A stretch of 7,153 bases of DNA from positions 1 through 7,153 of the forward strand of contig USIM01000046.1 in assembly GCA_900554675.1 (NCBI GenBank), read 5' to 3'. This DNA is from an uncultured Sutterella sp. (GTDB lineage: Bacteria; Pseudomonadota; Gammaproteobacteria; Burkholderiales; Burkholderiaceae_F). Within the stretch, counting starts at the first letter, position 1. Every line of letters begins with the position of its first letter. Shown piece by piece: positions 6,530 to 7,153 of the stretch. The notes beneath the pieces are model-generated. The model had not been told where the DNA came from. It saw nothing but the letters and a program-made list of their open reading frames with translations, and did no database searches. Both the position numbers and the translations under genes were made by a program.

Positions 6530-7153
6530 TGCCTATTGTAGTTCCTGACTACCGAGCCCCTCGGTGGATGGCCGGGGCTCATATGCAAACCATTTTTTCA
6601 GCAAAGGTTTGCAAAACACCGAAGGTTCAATACCGTCGTGAGCGTTGGGATACGCCCGATGATGACTTTATTGATGTGGATTGGGCAACGCCTGAACCCG
6701 CGGATCCTAAGACGCCCGTTTTGGTCCATTTCCATGGATTGGAAGGAAGCTCTCACAGCCACTACGCTTTGGCTTTGATGGACGAGACAATTCGTCGCGG
6801 TTGGCGAGGCTGTGTGGCCCACTTTCGAAGTTGCTCGGGCGAAATCAATCGTCAAATTCGCACCTATCACGGAGGCGATATTGATGAGATGGAATGGATT
6901 TTGCGAACAGTGAAGTCTCGCTATCCGGAAGCTCCGCTTTATGCAGTGGGCGTTTCTTTAGGAGGCAACCAACTCTGTCTTTTGTGTGGCAAGCGTCCTA
7001 AGGTTGCAAAAGAGTTGCTTGAGGCAGGCGTTTCGATTGCCGCTCCCGTGGATTTGGTGGCGGGGAGCAATTTGCTCAAACAAGGCTTTAATCGCATTTA
7101 TTCGGAAGTGTTTTTAAATAGCTTAATTCCGAAAGTGCTCAAAAAGATGGACA
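6529..7153 (+). CDS. yheT: YheT-family alpha/beta hydrolase (3' end cut by window edge)
   Basis: The first 208 codons of a predicted alpha/beta-fold hydrolase of the YheT/ABHD family are present, frame intact to the right edge. The oxyanion region HFHGLEGSSHSHYA (67-80) and the block GWRGCVAHFRSCSGE with the following RTYHGGD (91-117) are typical of YheT. YheT usually has RGCSG where this protein has RSCSG. The nucleophile elbow is GVSLGG, with Ser143 as nucleophile. The acidic and histidine members of the triad should lie beyond the edge. E. coli YheT is about 340 residues, so roughly 60% is visible. The substrate of this family is not firmly known; esterase activity is the usual prediction. 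The ATG overlaps the mrp stop (TGATG), with only a weak AGAG (6517-6520) upstream, so translation probably depends on ribosomes finishing mrp. Confidence 0.88.
   Translation, partial: MPIVVPDYRAPRWMAGAHMQTIFSAKVCKTPKVQYRRERWDTPDDDFIDVDWATPEPADPKTPVLVHFHGLEGSSHSHYALALMDETIRRGWRGCVAHFRSCSGEINRQIRTYHGGDIDEMEWILRTVKSRYPEAPLYAVGVSLGGNQLCLLCGKRPKVAKELLEAGVSIAAPVDLVAGSNLLKQGFNRIYSEVFLNSLIPKVLKKMD
6554..6580 (+). repeat. GC-rich inverted repeat inside the first codons of yheT
   Basis: GAGCCCC (6554-6560) and GGGGCTC (6574-6580) form a perfect 7-bp stem with a 13-base loop, covering codons 9-18. There is no T run, so it is not a terminator. An mRNA hairpin about 25 bases after the start could slow independent initiation. 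The codons specify the conserved PRW-AGAH segment, so the pairing may be chance. Confidence 0.4.

Noticed and set aside
1..7153. CRISPR array, insertion sequence, tRNA, toxin-antitoxin, defence or phage genes
   Set aside because: I looked on both strands and found no repeat-spacer series, transposase, terminal repeats, tRNA-like cloverleaf or unexplained gene. All long open stretches belong to known housekeeping families.

Overview
The window is a stretch of ordinary bacterial chromosome, almost fully packed with housekeeping genes. It holds four complete genes and two genes cut by the window edges. The signals are proteobacterial: a PhoB-type pho box array, Shine-Dalgarno starts, a methionyl-tRNA synthetase with its C-terminal tRNA-binding domain fused on, an Mrp/ApbC gene divergent from metG, and a YheT-family hydrolase. 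Divergent metG and mrp is an arrangement I associate with Betaproteobacteria. With the moderate base composition, a Burkholderiales/Sutterellaceae-like host is my best guess, but this is inference only.

Layout from left to right. Positions 1-88 (minus) are the first 29 codons of pstB, the phosphate ABC transporter ATPase. The 200-base gap at 89-288 carries a strong PhoB target (four 7-base repeats at exact 11-base spacing, 151-190) with a -10 element correctly placed for pstB, and a terminator-like hairpin just before the next gene. Positions 289-1314 (plus) encode a threonine-aldolase-family PLP enzyme, which ends in a bidirectional terminator (1336-1371) shared with the convergent SulP transporter gene (1386-3092, minus). 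Upstream of the SulP gene, a perfect 13-bp hairpin (3135-3165) ends metG transcription. metG (3214-5262, minus) and mrp (5459-6529, plus) diverge from a 196-base promoter region. mrp overlaps the start of a yheT-like alpha/beta hydrolase gene (6529 onward), which runs off the right edge.

Most genes act independently: phosphate uptake, amino acid metabolism, anion transport, tRNA charging and Fe-S cluster delivery. The clear co-expression unit is mrp-yheT. Three start sites were moved from the longest open frame: SulP (the longer start lies inside the metG terminator), metG (the longer start is a TTG upstream of the likely transcript start) and mrp (a GTG with a strong ribosome-binding site).

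I see no CRISPR array, insertion sequence, RNA gene, phage gene or defence system, and nothing that amounts to an undescribed system. The points most worth a second look are regulatory: the pho-box-driven pstB with no pstA directly upstream, and the hairpin in the aldolase leader.
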